Assembly (NCBI GenBank): GCA_030674475.1
Contig: JAUSCZ010000033.1
Location: 1 to 52,017 of the forward strand
DNA from: Candidatus Omnitrophota bacterium
Lineage (GTDB): Bacteria > Omnitrophota > Gorgyraeia > Gygaellales > UBA12090
DNA: 52,017 nucleotides
Reading direction: 5' to 3'
Each line of letters begins with the position of its first letter. Within the stretch, counting starts at the first letter, position 1. Positions 1-8,315 of the stretch are shown one piece after another. The notes beneath the pieces were generated by a model. The model did no database searches and was not told the origin of the DNA. It was given only the letters and a program-made list of their open reading frames with translations. The position numbers and the translations under genes are program-made.

Positions 1-3
1 GGG

Positions 4-216
4 GTGACGGTTCTGGTAATTTATGGGTTTAATAAGGCGAACTCGATAATTAGCTGTATTTTAATTGTTTCGGGAGGGTTGTTTTTATCAATATTGGTGA
101 GAACGATCGCTAATATCGGGCAGATACTTTTTGATACCAATAGCTCGCTTCAGGAAATAAAAATATTTTTTAATAAGGTGGCGGGGCATTTAGATATGGA
201 TAAAAAGAAGGTATGA
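4..216 (+). CDS. Small membrane protein, 5' end possibly outside the window
   Basis: The frame is open from base 1 and has a GTG at 4, so this may be the C-terminal part of a longer protein or a 70-residue protein starting at GTG. Residues about 14-35 form one hydrophobic membrane-spanning segment; the tail is charged and ends in a Lys-rich stretch. The stop lies one base before the TTG start of the next gene, so the two are co-transcribed. Small membrane proteins of this kind often sit beside glycosyltransferases, but I recognise no family and propose no function. Confidence 0.5.
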   Translation: MTVLVIYGFNKANSIISCILIVSGGLFLSILVRTIANIGQILFDTNSSLQEIKIFFNKVAGHLDMDKKKV

Positions 217-217
217 C

Positions 218-1087
218 TTGCTTTCAATAATAATCTTAACTCTAAACAGCCGGCGTTTTATTGAAAAATGTCTTGCCTCAATATATAGCCAGTATTGTTC
301 CGGATTTGAGGTGATTATTGTAGATAACGGCTCAACAGATGATATGGCGGAATTTATAAAAGGCAGATACCCGGAAGTTGTTTTAATAAAGAATAAGAGA
401 AACCTTGGCGCGGCCTCAGCGCGCAATCAGGGAATTGATGCCGCTAAGGGGGAATGGATTATTTCATTGGATTGCGATATAATCCTGGGGGGGCAGTTTC
501 TTGCTTTGTCTTCGGAAATTATAAGAACTCTTCCAGTAAAAACAGGCCTGCTTCAGGCCAAGATATTATATGCTGATAAAAAGACTATCTTCTCAGCAGG
601 GATAAAATCTACGCGTTTATGGAGATTTTATGATATCGGTAAAGGTGAGCCTGACGGCGCCGGGTTTAACCGGCCTGCGCAGGTCTTTGGTGTTTGTTCC
701 GCGGCTTCTTTTTATAAGAGGGAGATGTTAAATGAAATAAAAGATCATAATGGTTATTTTGATGAGCGTTTATTCTTTTTGTTTGAAGATGTGGATTTGT
801 CTTGGCGGGCCAAGGAAAAAGGCTGGGATGCGCAATACTATCCTGCTCTGGAATGTTATCACTATGGAAATAGTTCGTTGACCCCTAAAGATGTAAGGCA
901 GTATTATTGTTGGAGAAACAGAAGGCTTATTTTAAATAAACATAAGAAAGGTGTGTTTAAGAAGTTACTTACGTTATTTTGTTATGATCTTCCCAGAGCT
1001 ATCTGGATTATTATTGTAAATCCATACGCGCGTAAAAATATGAATATCTTTACATCGGTCAATAAGCGCAAGGACGGCAGTTTATGA
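218..1087 (+). CDS. Glycosyltransferase family 2 (rhamnosyltransferase-like)
   Basis: This 289-residue GT-A fold transferase would move a sugar from a nucleotide donor onto a lipid-linked or protein acceptor at the inner face of the membrane. It starts with the typical first strand (MLSIIILTLNS), followed by DNGSTDD at residues 36-42 and the metal-binding D-C-D at 85-87. The acceptor-side FEDVDLSWRAK motif begins at residue 189. The start is TTG, chosen because AAGAAGG lies six bases upstream and the conserved first strand begins there. The stop overlaps the next ATG (ATGA), showing translational coupling. Sugar specificity cannot be read from sequence. Confidence 0.85.
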   Translation: MLSIIILTLNSRRFIEKCLASIYSQYCSGFEVIIVDNGSTDDMAEFIKGRYPEVVLIKNKRNLGAASARNQGIDAAKGEWIISLDCDIILGGQFLALSSEIIRTLPVKTGLLQAKILYADKKTIFSAGIKSTRLWRFYDIGKGEPDGAGFNRPAQVFGVCSAASFYKREMLNEIKDHNGYFDERLFFLFEDVDLSWRAKEKGWDAQYYPALECYHYGNSSLTPKDVRQYYCWRNRRLILNKHKKGVFKKLLTLFCYDLPRAIWIIIVNPYARKNMNIFTSVNKRKDGSL

Positions 1088-3207
1088 AATATTTTAATTA
1101 TGCATCGTTTCTTGACGCGTTTAAGCGGGACATAAATCAATTTATTTCATTGCTAGGAATAAAGAGGCGATTCCTGAATCCTGTTGATGAACAAGCAGTT
1201 TATAAGAATGGAATAACAGTAAAAGCTTCTGAACAAGGGGTAAGGCTTTTATTTAATAACGTAGAAATTACAAAAGGCCTAGGGCTGAATATAGCTATAA
1301 ATACGCTGGGGATATGGACAGATTCTTCCCGCGCGCATTGGCAGATTCTAGAAAGAAGCAGTGATTGTCTTAAGATTAAGGTTGAATTTAAGGATTTGCC
1401 TCTTTGCCAGGTCTGGGATTTACAAATTGGAGAGGATAAAAGAATATTCTGGAGAATAGGCGCTGAGATTGAAGAGAGTTTGTGTGTAAATGAAATCAGG
1501 GTAAGTTGTTCTTTGAATTCGGATTATGGGGGGGGTAATTTGTCTGGCGGAGAAGACATCCGGCAGCAGCATATGAGTGTTTTCCCGGAAGTGATATTTG
1601 AGGTTGACAGCGATAAGCTTTCCGGTTTTAGGCCTTGTGATGATAACTCCGGAGATGGTTCTAATTTGTCTTTCCCTGGCTTTGGGAGGCAATGGCAGGG
1701 AAAGGGGATTAATTATCCTGCGGGAAATTATGAGTTTTTCTCGGGGACAATATCTTTTCCGGAGCATGTAAATTTGTCTAAAATAATAGCAAATGGCCCT
1801 GCGAAATTGTCAGGTGAGAGATTTATCTCCAGGAAGCTAAAGCGTGAATTTAAGGTTTTGCTTGTTAATCTCCCTTGGCAGAAAAATGGCAAATGGGGGG
1901 TAAGGGCCGGTTCACGCTGGCCGCATTTGAAAGACGATAGTGAGGAGAGTTATCTGCCTTTTCCGTTTTTTCTTGCCTACGCGGCCGCGTTACTGGAAGA
2001 AAACGCTATCTTGGTTTCTATAATAGACGCGATTGCGGATAAAATGAGCGAGGAAAGTTTTTTTGAGCGTGTTTTTAATATGCGGCCGGATTATCTGGTA
2101 GTCGAAACGTCAGTGCCGTCGTTTAATCACGATATGAATTTACTGAAAAAATTGGCTGAGAATGGAATCTCCGTAATATTGTGCGGGCCTTGCGCGGAAA
2201 TCTATGAGCCAGATTTCCTGACGGAGAATAAGTGTGTAGATTTCGTGCTTTATGGTGAATATGAATATACGCTTTTAGATTTGGTCTTATCAATTAGAGA
2301 TAATAAAAAGTTGTCAGGGATCAAAGGTTTGATTTACAGGAAAAGCGGCAAGGCCGTTAAGAATCCTCCGCGTGCTCTTATAGACATTAACCTCCTGCCA
2401 TGGCCGCATAGAAAAAACCTTCACATGAACAGATATATTGATAATCCAGGAAATATCCCCTATCCTTCCGTGCAAATGATGGCATCTAGAGGATGCGTTT
2501 TTGAATGTAATTTTTGTCTTTGGCCTCAAGTTATGTATCAGGGAGCATCCTACAGGACTAGAGGCATAAAAGATGTTGTGGATGAAATGGAGTCCTTGCT
2601 CAGACCGGGGGTATTTAAATCCGTTTATTTTGATGACGATACCTTTAATATAGGCAAAGAGAGAATGTTGGAGTTTTCTAAGGAGATAAGAAGGCGTAAT
2701 CTGCAGGTTGTTCCCTGGGCAATTATGGCTCGAGCGGACCTTATGGATGAGGAAATGCTTATCCATATGAAGGATGCCGGGCTGTTTGCGGTAAAATACG
2801 GCGTGGAATCTGCATCTCAGAAGCTGATAGATGCCTGCGGTAAAGGCATGGATCTGAAAAAAGCGGAGAAAATGATTTTATTTACCAAAGATCTGGGGAT
2901 AAGGACGCATCTTACTTTTACTTTTGGACTTTCCGGGGAAACAAAATCTACTATTGAAAGGACCATAGATTACGCGCTAAGATTGAACCCATATTCGGTT
3001 CAATTTTCCATCACTACGCCTTTTCCGGGGACAAAATATTTCCGTTACCTGGATAGTAATGGCCGTATTATAAATAAATCCTGGGATTGTTATGACGGCA
3101 ATTCCAGAAGCGTTATTAAACATGATTATTTGGATAGTGATGATTTGGAGTTGGCCAGGCAAAAGGCTTATTCTCTCTGGGAGAAAAATAAGGCAATAGC
3201 GGCCTAA
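1084..3207 (+). CDS. B12-binding radical SAM protein with an extra N-terminal domain
   Basis: This 707-residue protein has three parts. Residues 1 to about 255 are beta-rich and match no family I know. From about 257 (FKVLLVNLPW) to about 400 there is a cobalamin-binding-type Rossmann domain. The radical SAM core follows, with the cluster cysteines C471, C475 and C478 in the CxxxCxxC arrangement. B12-dependent radical SAM enzymes methylate or rearrange unactivated carbons, so a methylation or ring rearrangement in a glycan or lipid pathway is possible; the substrate is unknown. It overlaps the upstream GT2 by 4 nt and is followed after 4 nt by another radical SAM gene. The N-terminal fusion is the odd feature. 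Confidence 0.75.
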   Translation: MKYFNYASFLDAFKRDINQFISLLGIKRRFLNPVDEQAVYKNGITVKASEQGVRLLFNNVEITKGLGLNIAINTLGIWTDSSRAHWQILERSSDCLKIKVEFKDLPLCQVWDLQIGEDKRIFWRIGAEIEESLCVNEIRVSCSLNSDYGGGNLSGGEDIRQQHMSVFPEVIFEVDSDKLSGFRPCDDNSGDGSNLSFPGFGRQWQGKGINYPAGNYEFFSGTISFPEHVNLSKIIANGPAKLSGERFISRKLKREFKVLLVNLPWQKNGKWGVRAGSRWPHLKDDSEESYLPFPFFLAYAAALLEENAILVSIIDAIADKMSEESFFERVFNMRPDYLVVETSVPSFNHDMNLLKKLAENGISVILCGPCAEIYEPDFLTENKCVDFVLYGEYEYTLLDLVLSIRDNKKLSGIKGLIYRKSGKAVKNPPRALIDINLLPWPHRKNLHMNRYIDNPGNIPYPSVQMMASRGCVFECNFCLWPQVMYQGASYRTRGIKDVVDEMESLLRPGVFKSVYFDDDTFNIGKERMLEFSKEIRRRNLQVVPWAIMARADLMDEEMLIHMKDAGLFAVKYGVESASQKLIDACGKGMDLKKAEKMILFTKDLGIRTHLTFTFGLSGETKSTIERTIDYALRLNPYSVQFSITTPFPGTKYFRYLDSNGRIINKSWDCYDGNSRSVIKHDYLDSDDLELARQKAYSLWEKNKAIAA

Positions 3208-3211
3208 GAAT

Positions 3212-4432
3212 ATGATTAATTGTATTAATAAAATAAGCAATGGTTACCTGGATGTCATTGGCATATTAAACGGTAAGCGCGCATTTTGCGGCCCGGATAC
3301 CATCCAAATAGATTTAACCGATTATTGCAATAATCAATGTCTTGCCTGTTGGTGTAATTCTCCCCTTTTGAGCAAAGAAAGATTGGACAGGCGTAAGGAT
3401 ATGCTTCCGGCAGGCCTGGTAAAAAAGCTTATCGCGGAAACCGCGGAAATGGGTTTACGGGAGATCTATTTTTCCGGAGGGGGGGAGCCTTTTATGCATC
3501 CGGATATCCTGAAGATAATCAGCCACGCAAAAGAGTTCGGTATAGCGTGCGCCATAAATACTAATTTCACCCTTATTAGCAGAGAAATTATCCAAAGGCT
3601 TATTGAGCTGAAGGTTGATTCTATTACCGTAAGCGTGTGGGCGGGAACAGCGGATATCTATAAAGACCTGCATCCCGGCAAAAAGGAAGAGGATTTTTTC
3701 AGGATACAAGACGCTCTTTCTTATCTTAACTCTCAAAAAAAAGACCGGCCTCTTGTAAAAGTTTATAATGTCATCTGTAATATTAATTACCAACAAATTG
3801 CGAAAATGCTGGATTTCGCGGCTAAAACAAATTCTGAATTTGTGGAATTCACCTTGGTTGATACTATCCCAGGAGCTACCGATAAGATTATACTTTCTGT
3901 CAATGAAAGAGAGTTCCTATTGAAACAGTTTAAGGAAATTCCGGAAGGTTTTCTTGATCCGCGGATTAACCATAAGCCAAAGATACTTAACCTGCAGCAT
4001 TTCCTGCGTCGTCTTTCCAACCCTGATGCCCAATGCGCCGAATATGATACTCAATTCATAGACAGTCTGCCCTGTTATGTGGGATGGCTTTTTGCCCGGA
4101 TTATGCCTAATGGCGATGTCAATTCCTGCCTTAAGTCCCACCGTTTTCCCGTAGGTAATCTTCATAAGCAGTCTTTTAAAAAGATATGGAATTCCCAGAA
4201 GCAGATTTATTTCCGGAAGAAGACGCTCGCTACACGCAAGGACGATGAATTCTTTTCTTTGATTGGAAATGACCCGAATTGCAAAACAGGCTGCTATAAA
4301 AGCTGCGATGATATAAACAGGAATGTTTCTATACATAACAAAATTATGGCCTTGCCTGTTTCTAAGAGAAGAATCTTAAGCCTTATGGGAAAAACAGGAT
4401 TTGCCGGTTTAATGGCTAAGTTTAAAATGTAA
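3212..4432 (+). CDS. Radical SAM/SPASM domain protein
   Basis: A 406-residue radical SAM enzyme. The [4Fe-4S]-SAM cysteines are C39, C43 and C46 in CNNQCLAC, after the usual first strand (QIDLTDYC). The GGGEP motif follows about 45 residues later. A C-terminal SPASM-type region carries further Cys residues (CYVGW, NSCLKSH, CKTGCYKSC) for auxiliary clusters. SPASM enzymes mature peptides or act on sugars and lipids. Here it lies directly after a B12-radical SAM gene and beside glycosyltransferases, so a role in the same pathway is likely but unproven. The ribosome-binding site is weak; the start was chosen by spacing to the previous stop. Confidence 0.75.
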   Translation: MINCINKISNGYLDVIGILNGKRAFCGPDTIQIDLTDYCNNQCLACWCNSPLLSKERLDRRKDMLPAGLVKKLIAETAEMGLREIYFSGGGEPFMHPDILKIISHAKEFGIACAINTNFTLISREIIQRLIELKVDSITVSVWAGTADIYKDLHPGKKEEDFFRIQDALSYLNSQKKDRPLVKVYNVICNINYQQIAKMLDFAAKTNSEFVEFTLVDTIPGATDKIILSVNEREFLLKQFKEIPEGFLDPRINHKPKILNLQHFLRRLSNPDAQCAEYDTQFIDSLPCYVGWLFARIMPNGDVNSCLKSHRFPVGNLHKQSFKKIWNSQKQIYFRKKTLATRKDDEFFSLIGNDPNCKTGCYKSCDDINRNVSIHNKIMALPVSKRRILSLMGKTGFAGLMAKFKM

Positions 4433-4447
4433 GATCTCCGGATAGTT

Positions 4448-4543
4448 ATGGAAAAGACAGATATAGTCTTAGTTATCCCGCCGCCTTTCTTTATTAAATG
4501 CCGCATATTGAGGTGGCAGTATAATAACATTGCAGGTATATAA
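4448..4543 (+). pseudogene. N-terminal remnant of a B12-binding/radical SAM gene
   Basis: A 31-codon frame begins MEKTDIVLVIPPPFFIK, which looks like the first strand of the cobalamin-binding domain found at the start of B12-type radical SAM proteins. It then leaves the family pattern and stops. A shifted frame just downstream reads MPHIEVAV before its own stops, as expected after an indel. It sits in a 160-nt gap between two intact genes. The assignment rests on one short motif and is tentative; a chance short frame is the alternative. Confidence 0.3.
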
Positions 4544-4592
4544 AAAGCTGCCTAAGGTTATGCCGGATTAGGGAAGGTCCGGATAAATACTT

Positions 4593-4706
4593 ATGAAACG
4601 TAATGCGGGCAAGTGCTTTATTCTGGGCGGGGTTTTTATTATCGTATTTTTTTATATCTTCTATTTTTGGTTGTATAAAAAGGCGATCAAAAGGCCTATT
4701 TTTTAA
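4593..4706 (+). CDS. 37-residue single-pass membrane protein
   Basis: The frame encodes Met-Lys-Arg-Asn-Ala-Gly-Lys, then a hydrophobic stretch at residues 9-28 rich in Phe, Ile, Tyr and Val, then a basic tail (KKAIKRP). This is a clear one-helix membrane peptide with positive charge on both sides. It ends 10 nt before the glycosyltransferase start. A GGGAAGG sits 15 nt upstream of the ATG, rather far for a ribosome-binding site. The combination of composition and position supports a real gene, but no family is recognised. Confidence 0.45.
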   Translation: MKRNAGKCFILGGVFIIVFFYIFYFWLYKKAIKRPIF

Positions 4707-4716
4707 GGGAATAAAT

Positions 4717-5880
4717 ATGCGTATTCTTATGGTGCATCCTCATGATATCTATTCTTCAGATGAGCCTTGGACGCGCAGAATAAAGGCCCTGGCTAAACAA
4801 TTAATGAATTCCGGAAACGAGGTTAAGTTAGCCTATTTTACTCTTTCCTGCGGGATGAATAAAGCGGGTTATTTTGATAATTATGAAACTATCCCGTTAA
4901 GGCGATCAATAACCCCAGCCTCTTTTATTAGAAATATCTTTTATTTTAGAAGAATTATTTCCTGGGCGGATGTGGTTCACCTGCAGAAATGCCAGCATTA
5001 TTGTTCTGTCCCGGTTATCCTGGCCGCTTATATTATGGCTAAACCCTTGCATTATGACTGGGATGATTGGGAAGAAATGATTTGGTATGAGTCTTGCGGA
5101 ACCGGTCTGCGCTCCAGATTTGTGGGGTTATCTTTTAGGATACTGGAAAGGCTGATTCCTTTTTTGTCGGATACGGTGTCGGTCTCCAGCCGATGCCTGC
5201 GGGATTTAGCGCTGCGCTACGGGGTAAAAGAGAAAGATATTTATTTTGCGCCGGTTGGCGCTGACCTCGAAGAGTTTAAACCTGATATTGACGCAGGCGC
5301 GGTTTTCCGGAAATATAATATTGATAAACCGTTAGTTTTATATGTTGGGCAGCTTCACGGGGCGCAATATATAGAATTGTTCCTGGAGGCGGCCAAAATA
5401 GTGCTGTCTAAAAATTCAGAAATTACTTTTATGATTGTGGGCAAAGGTTTCCGGGAGAAAGAGCTTAAGGATTTATCCTGTAAATTGGGGATTGCCAGCC
5501 GGGTTATTTTTACCGGAGCGGTTAATCCGCAAGAAATACCGCAATATATCTCTACTGCTGATATCTGTGTGGCCGCCTTTAAGGATACGAAAGTAACGCG
5601 CTGCAAAAGTCCTTTAAAGATTGCTGAGTATATGGCTTGCGGCAAGGCTATCGTTGCCAGCAATGTTGGCGAAGTAAGAAGAATGCTGGGGGGGGTGGGC
5701 ATGCTTGTCGAACCGGACAGCGCCTCTTCTTTAGCGGATGGCATATTAATGCTTATTAATAATAACGATTTAAGGAAAAATTTGGGAAGGTTTGCTAGAA
5801 TTAGGGTGGAAGAAAAATATAATTGGTCTAACACCGCGGATAACTTATTAATGGCTTACCGCAAAATTTACGAACCATAA
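4717..5880 (+). CDS. Glycosyltransferase family 4 (GT-B fold)
   Basis: A 387-residue retaining-type GT-B transferase. The N-terminal acceptor domain starts MRILMVHPHD; the inter-domain region contains VGADLEEFKPD, and the donor-binding C-terminal domain has VLYVGQL, IFTGAV and the E-rich loop KIAEYMACGKAIVAS followed by VEPDS. This pattern is standard for GT4 enzymes that use UDP- or GDP-sugars. The start is the ATG with AAGGGA six bases upstream; an in-frame start farther upstream would add a segment that overlaps the small membrane gene in another frame and is not family-like. It probably acts in the same glycan pathway as the flanking GT2 and GT39 genes. Confidence 0.85.
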   Translation: MRILMVHPHDIYSSDEPWTRRIKALAKQLMNSGNEVKLAYFTLSCGMNKAGYFDNYETIPLRRSITPASFIRNIFYFRRIISWADVVHLQKCQHYCSVPVILAAYIMAKPLHYDWDDWEEMIWYESCGTGLRSRFVGLSFRILERLIPFLSDTVSVSSRCLRDLALRYGVKEKDIYFAPVGADLEEFKPDIDAGAVFRKYNIDKPLVLYVGQLHGAQYIELFLEAAKIVLSKNSEITFMIVGKGFREKELKDLSCKLGIASRVIFTGAVNPQEIPQYISTADICVAAFKDTKVTRCKSPLKIAEYMACGKAIVASNVGEVRRMLGGVGMLVEPDSASSLADGILMLINNNDLRKNLGRFARIRVEEKYNWSNTADNLLMAYRKIYEP

Positions 5881-6186
5881 ATGTCGTGGGAAAAGAAACA
5901 GCTAAGATTTTAGGGTATCGTCCTATCTATAATAATAGCAGTAGAGATATCCTCACGTCTTTACCGGCTTGATTACCAGAGTTTATGGTATGATGAAATA
6001 AAAAATATTTCCTTGGCTAAGGAATTTAGCGTAAAAGAGTTTAGTTCAAGCGAGCATGCGTCTACGCAGCCGGTTTTCTTGCTTTGCCGGCCCATAGCCT
6101 GGTTTCGTCTGAAGTATCTTTTTTTCCGGTTCCCTGTGGAAGTATATATAATTAAAAAGTTTGTCCGGTTTAAACTATTTGCCTAA
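5881..6186 (+). pseudogene. Decayed GT39/ArnT-like membrane glycosyltransferase, 5' fragment with in-frame TAG
   Basis: One frame runs 101 codons from ATG at 5881 to TAA at 6184, interrupted only by TAG at codon 11 (5911-5913). It reads MSWEKKQLRF, stop, GIVLSIIIAVEIS, then RLYRLDYQSLWYDEI, matching the first membrane helix and the acidic WYDE loop of GT39-type transferases. The intact gene at 8308 has the same landmark (LRFYHLGYRDFWYDEI). A TTG to TAG change explains codon 11. The fragment then ends far short of the usual 450-550 residues. It abuts the GT4 stop, so it was probably the next operon member before decay. Confidence 0.75.
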
Positions 6187-6196
6187 GAGAATAATT

Positions 6197-7402
6197 ATGA
6201 TTTTGAGAATCTGGCTTAGGAAGGCGCTCACCAACCTGTTTGTCCTTATTTTTGTTCTATTCAGGGTATCTAAAGGCGAAGCAGGCAAAGAAAATAGCCG
6301 ATTTGATGAAAACAAATACAATTCTTTATCCTTAAGTGTGGATAGAAAAACAGCCAAAATCTCATCTGCTGGCAAAGAACAAATTAGTGTTTCTGATGTT
6401 TCCATAATTAAAGGCGGCGATGTTTATTCTATTACTAAAGAGGCTATAGATCTATTAGGGGGGATGAAGAAGGTCGTAAGTCCGGGCAGTAAGGTGTTTA
6501 TAAAACCTAATTACATTACCGGGGGTTTAGATGGGCATGATCCGGTAGCCAGTGGCGAAATAGCCCATCCGGCGGTAGTAGCCGCGGTGGCCGAGGAGTG
6601 CCTAAAGGCAGGGGCAAAAGAGGTCATTATCGGCGAATGGGTGGAGCGGCCGATTGAGATAAATTTTGGGGGAAAAGAAGGCCGGGAAGGGGCTCAGGTT
6701 AAAAAGTTGATTGATCGCTTAAACAAGAAATACAGGCACAAAATTTATTTGATCAATCTGATGGATTATACTAAATCTTTTAAATTTGTGCCTTCCAAAA
6801 CCAGCCTTAAATATCTGGCCATTCCGGATATTGTCGCAAATGCCGATGTGATTATTTCCATACCTTCCTTAAAGACTCATCATTACCCTTCGCCGGTAAG
6901 TCTAGGTATGAAGAACTTTATGGGAATTATGCCTTCCCTTTTTTACGGAGAGCCGCGGTATAAGCTTCATGAGGCCGGGATTCATCAAATAATAGTAGAT
7001 ATTAATGAGGCATTGCGTCCGGATTTGGTGGTGGTTAGCGGGGCTTTTGGAATGGAAGGCCGGGGCGCATCGGTATATCTAAGCGGTAAACCCGTTGATG
7101 TTAACAGTCGTGTAGGCGGGGCCCTGGTTATTGCCGGGACCGACCCGGTTGCGGTTGATGCCACGGCCACCCGCCTGATTACTAAAGATTGGAGGCCCGT
7201 GCCGGAAGATTTGCAATTGGGCAGCCCTTGGTATGTGCATCATTTGCGGATGGCCTATGAGCAGGGCCTGGGTAACATAAACACAGCGAACATCCATATT
7301 GTTGGCGAGAAATTAGAAGATGTACAAATGAATTGGGAGCCGTCTGACGATAATGTGTATCCGGAAATCCCCGAACCAAAAAATGGGCAGAGTATTAATT
7401 AA
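6197..7402 (+). CDS. DUF362 domain protein, N-terminally membrane-anchored
   Basis: A 401-residue protein. After an N-terminal hydrophobic anchor (residues about 8-24) it contains a DUF362 domain: GSKVFIKPNYI, HPAVVAAVAEECLKAGAKEVIIGE, SIPSLKTHH, MKNFMGIMP and GTDPVAVDATA are typical of the family. No ferredoxin-type cysteine cluster is present, unlike many DUF362 proteins. The family's reaction is not settled. I chose ATG 6197, which starts just before the anchor; TTG 6161 is in frame but lacks a ribosome-binding site. The gene overlaps the next secreted protein by 20 nt, suggesting a functional pair. Confidence 0.7.
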   Translation: MILRIWLRKALTNLFVLIFVLFRVSKGEAGKENSRFDENKYNSLSLSVDRKTAKISSAGKEQISVSDVSIIKGGDVYSITKEAIDLLGGMKKVVSPGSKVFIKPNYITGGLDGHDPVASGEIAHPAVVAAVAEECLKAGAKEVIIGEWVERPIEINFGGKEGREGAQVKKLIDRLNKKYRHKIYLINLMDYTKSFKFVPSKTSLKYLAIPDIVANADVIISIPSLKTHHYPSPVSLGMKNFMGIMPSLFYGEPRYKLHEAGIHQIIVDINEALRPDLVVVSGAFGMEGRGASVYLSGKPVDVNSRVGGALVIAGTDPVAVDATATRLITKDWRPVPEDLQLGSPWYVHHLRMAYEQGLGNINTANIHIVGEKLEDVQMNWEPSDDNVYPEIPEPKNGQSIN

Positions 7403-8315
7403 TATTTTTATTCTTGTTGCGATCTTTGGCGCGGGTTTAAGCGATATTCTGTTAGCCCAAGAGCATCCATTATTTGTCGAAGCGGTTAATTCTCGCGGGG
7501 ATTGGAAAGAAGGAGTAGTTGCGGCAAGAAGGGTTATTTTTACTGATAAGGCGGGGGCTGGTTCGGAAATAGATATTGATGTCCCCGCGGAAGGTAAGTA
7601 TCAGTTATTGGCATATATCCATCATAATTGGAGGAACAGAAACGCCTTTCCTTATATCCGCGTTGAGGCCGTTGATGCTAAAGGAAGCAGTCATAGCGGC
7701 TCTCATACGATTGAGAATATCTGGTATCTGGAAGATAATGACTCAGGTCGTTGGTTTTTTGTCAGCCTTTCAGAGAATCCTTATTGGGAGCTTCCCGAAG
7801 GCAGAGTGCGATTAAAGTTCCGGGCTGAGGGGAGGAGTTCGCCATGGGAAGATAAAAGTGTCCCCCTGGAAGGCAAGGTATCAATATACGGGTTTATCCT
7901 TGCCCCGGTAACTGTAAATGGCGATAACTCGCACTCCTTCTTATTAATAAATCCGGAACATTGCGGCGGCCGGTGGAATGTTGTTGATTACGATAAAGAA
8001 TACTCGACTAATTTTGTGGAAACCGAAAAGAAGGGCGCGGAGTTTTCATGCGCGATTAGTATCCCGAAAGCGGCTTATTACAGCGGAGTATTTTCGGTTT
8101 TATCCGCCCAGGGAGGTTCTCTTGGGGTGGAAATAGAGAATAAAGGATTTAGTTTTAAAAGAACAATAACTTTAAAAAATAACCCAGAGTGGCAGATGTG
8201 CCAATTGGAACTGGTATATCTAAATAAAGGCGGCTATAGCATCAAGGTTAAGAATTTAAAGCCAACTTTGCTCAAGATGGATTTCTTGCTATTATCGGCG
8301 CGGATAGATGATTAA
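7383..8315 (+). CDS. Secreted protein of unknown function, beta-rich
   Basis: From ATG 7383 the 310-residue product has a signal peptide (MGRVLINIFILVAIFGAGL, cleavage probably near LLAQ). The mature part alternates short beta-type segments: an N-terminal half (residues about 25-180) rich in Trp, Tyr and Gly, and a second beta module ending in LLLSARIDD. The pattern is compatible with two carbohydrate-binding-like beta sandwiches, but I recognise no family. It overlaps DUF362 upstream and the GT39-like gene downstream by 8 nt, so all three are translated together. Confidence 0.6.
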   Translation: MGRVLINIFILVAIFGAGLSDILLAQEHPLFVEAVNSRGDWKEGVVAARRVIFTDKAGAGSEIDIDVPAEGKYQLLAYIHHNWRNRNAFPYIRVEAVDAKGSSHSGSHTIENIWYLEDNDSGRWFFVSLSENPYWELPEGRVRLKFRAEGRSSPWEDKSVPLEGKVSIYGFILAPVTVNGDNSHSFLLINPEHCGGRWNVVDYDKEYSTNFVETEKKGAEFSCAISIPKAAYYSGVFSVLSAQGGSLGVEIENKGFSFKRTITLKNNPEWQMCQLELVYLNKGGYSIKVKNLKPTLLKMDFLLLSARIDD

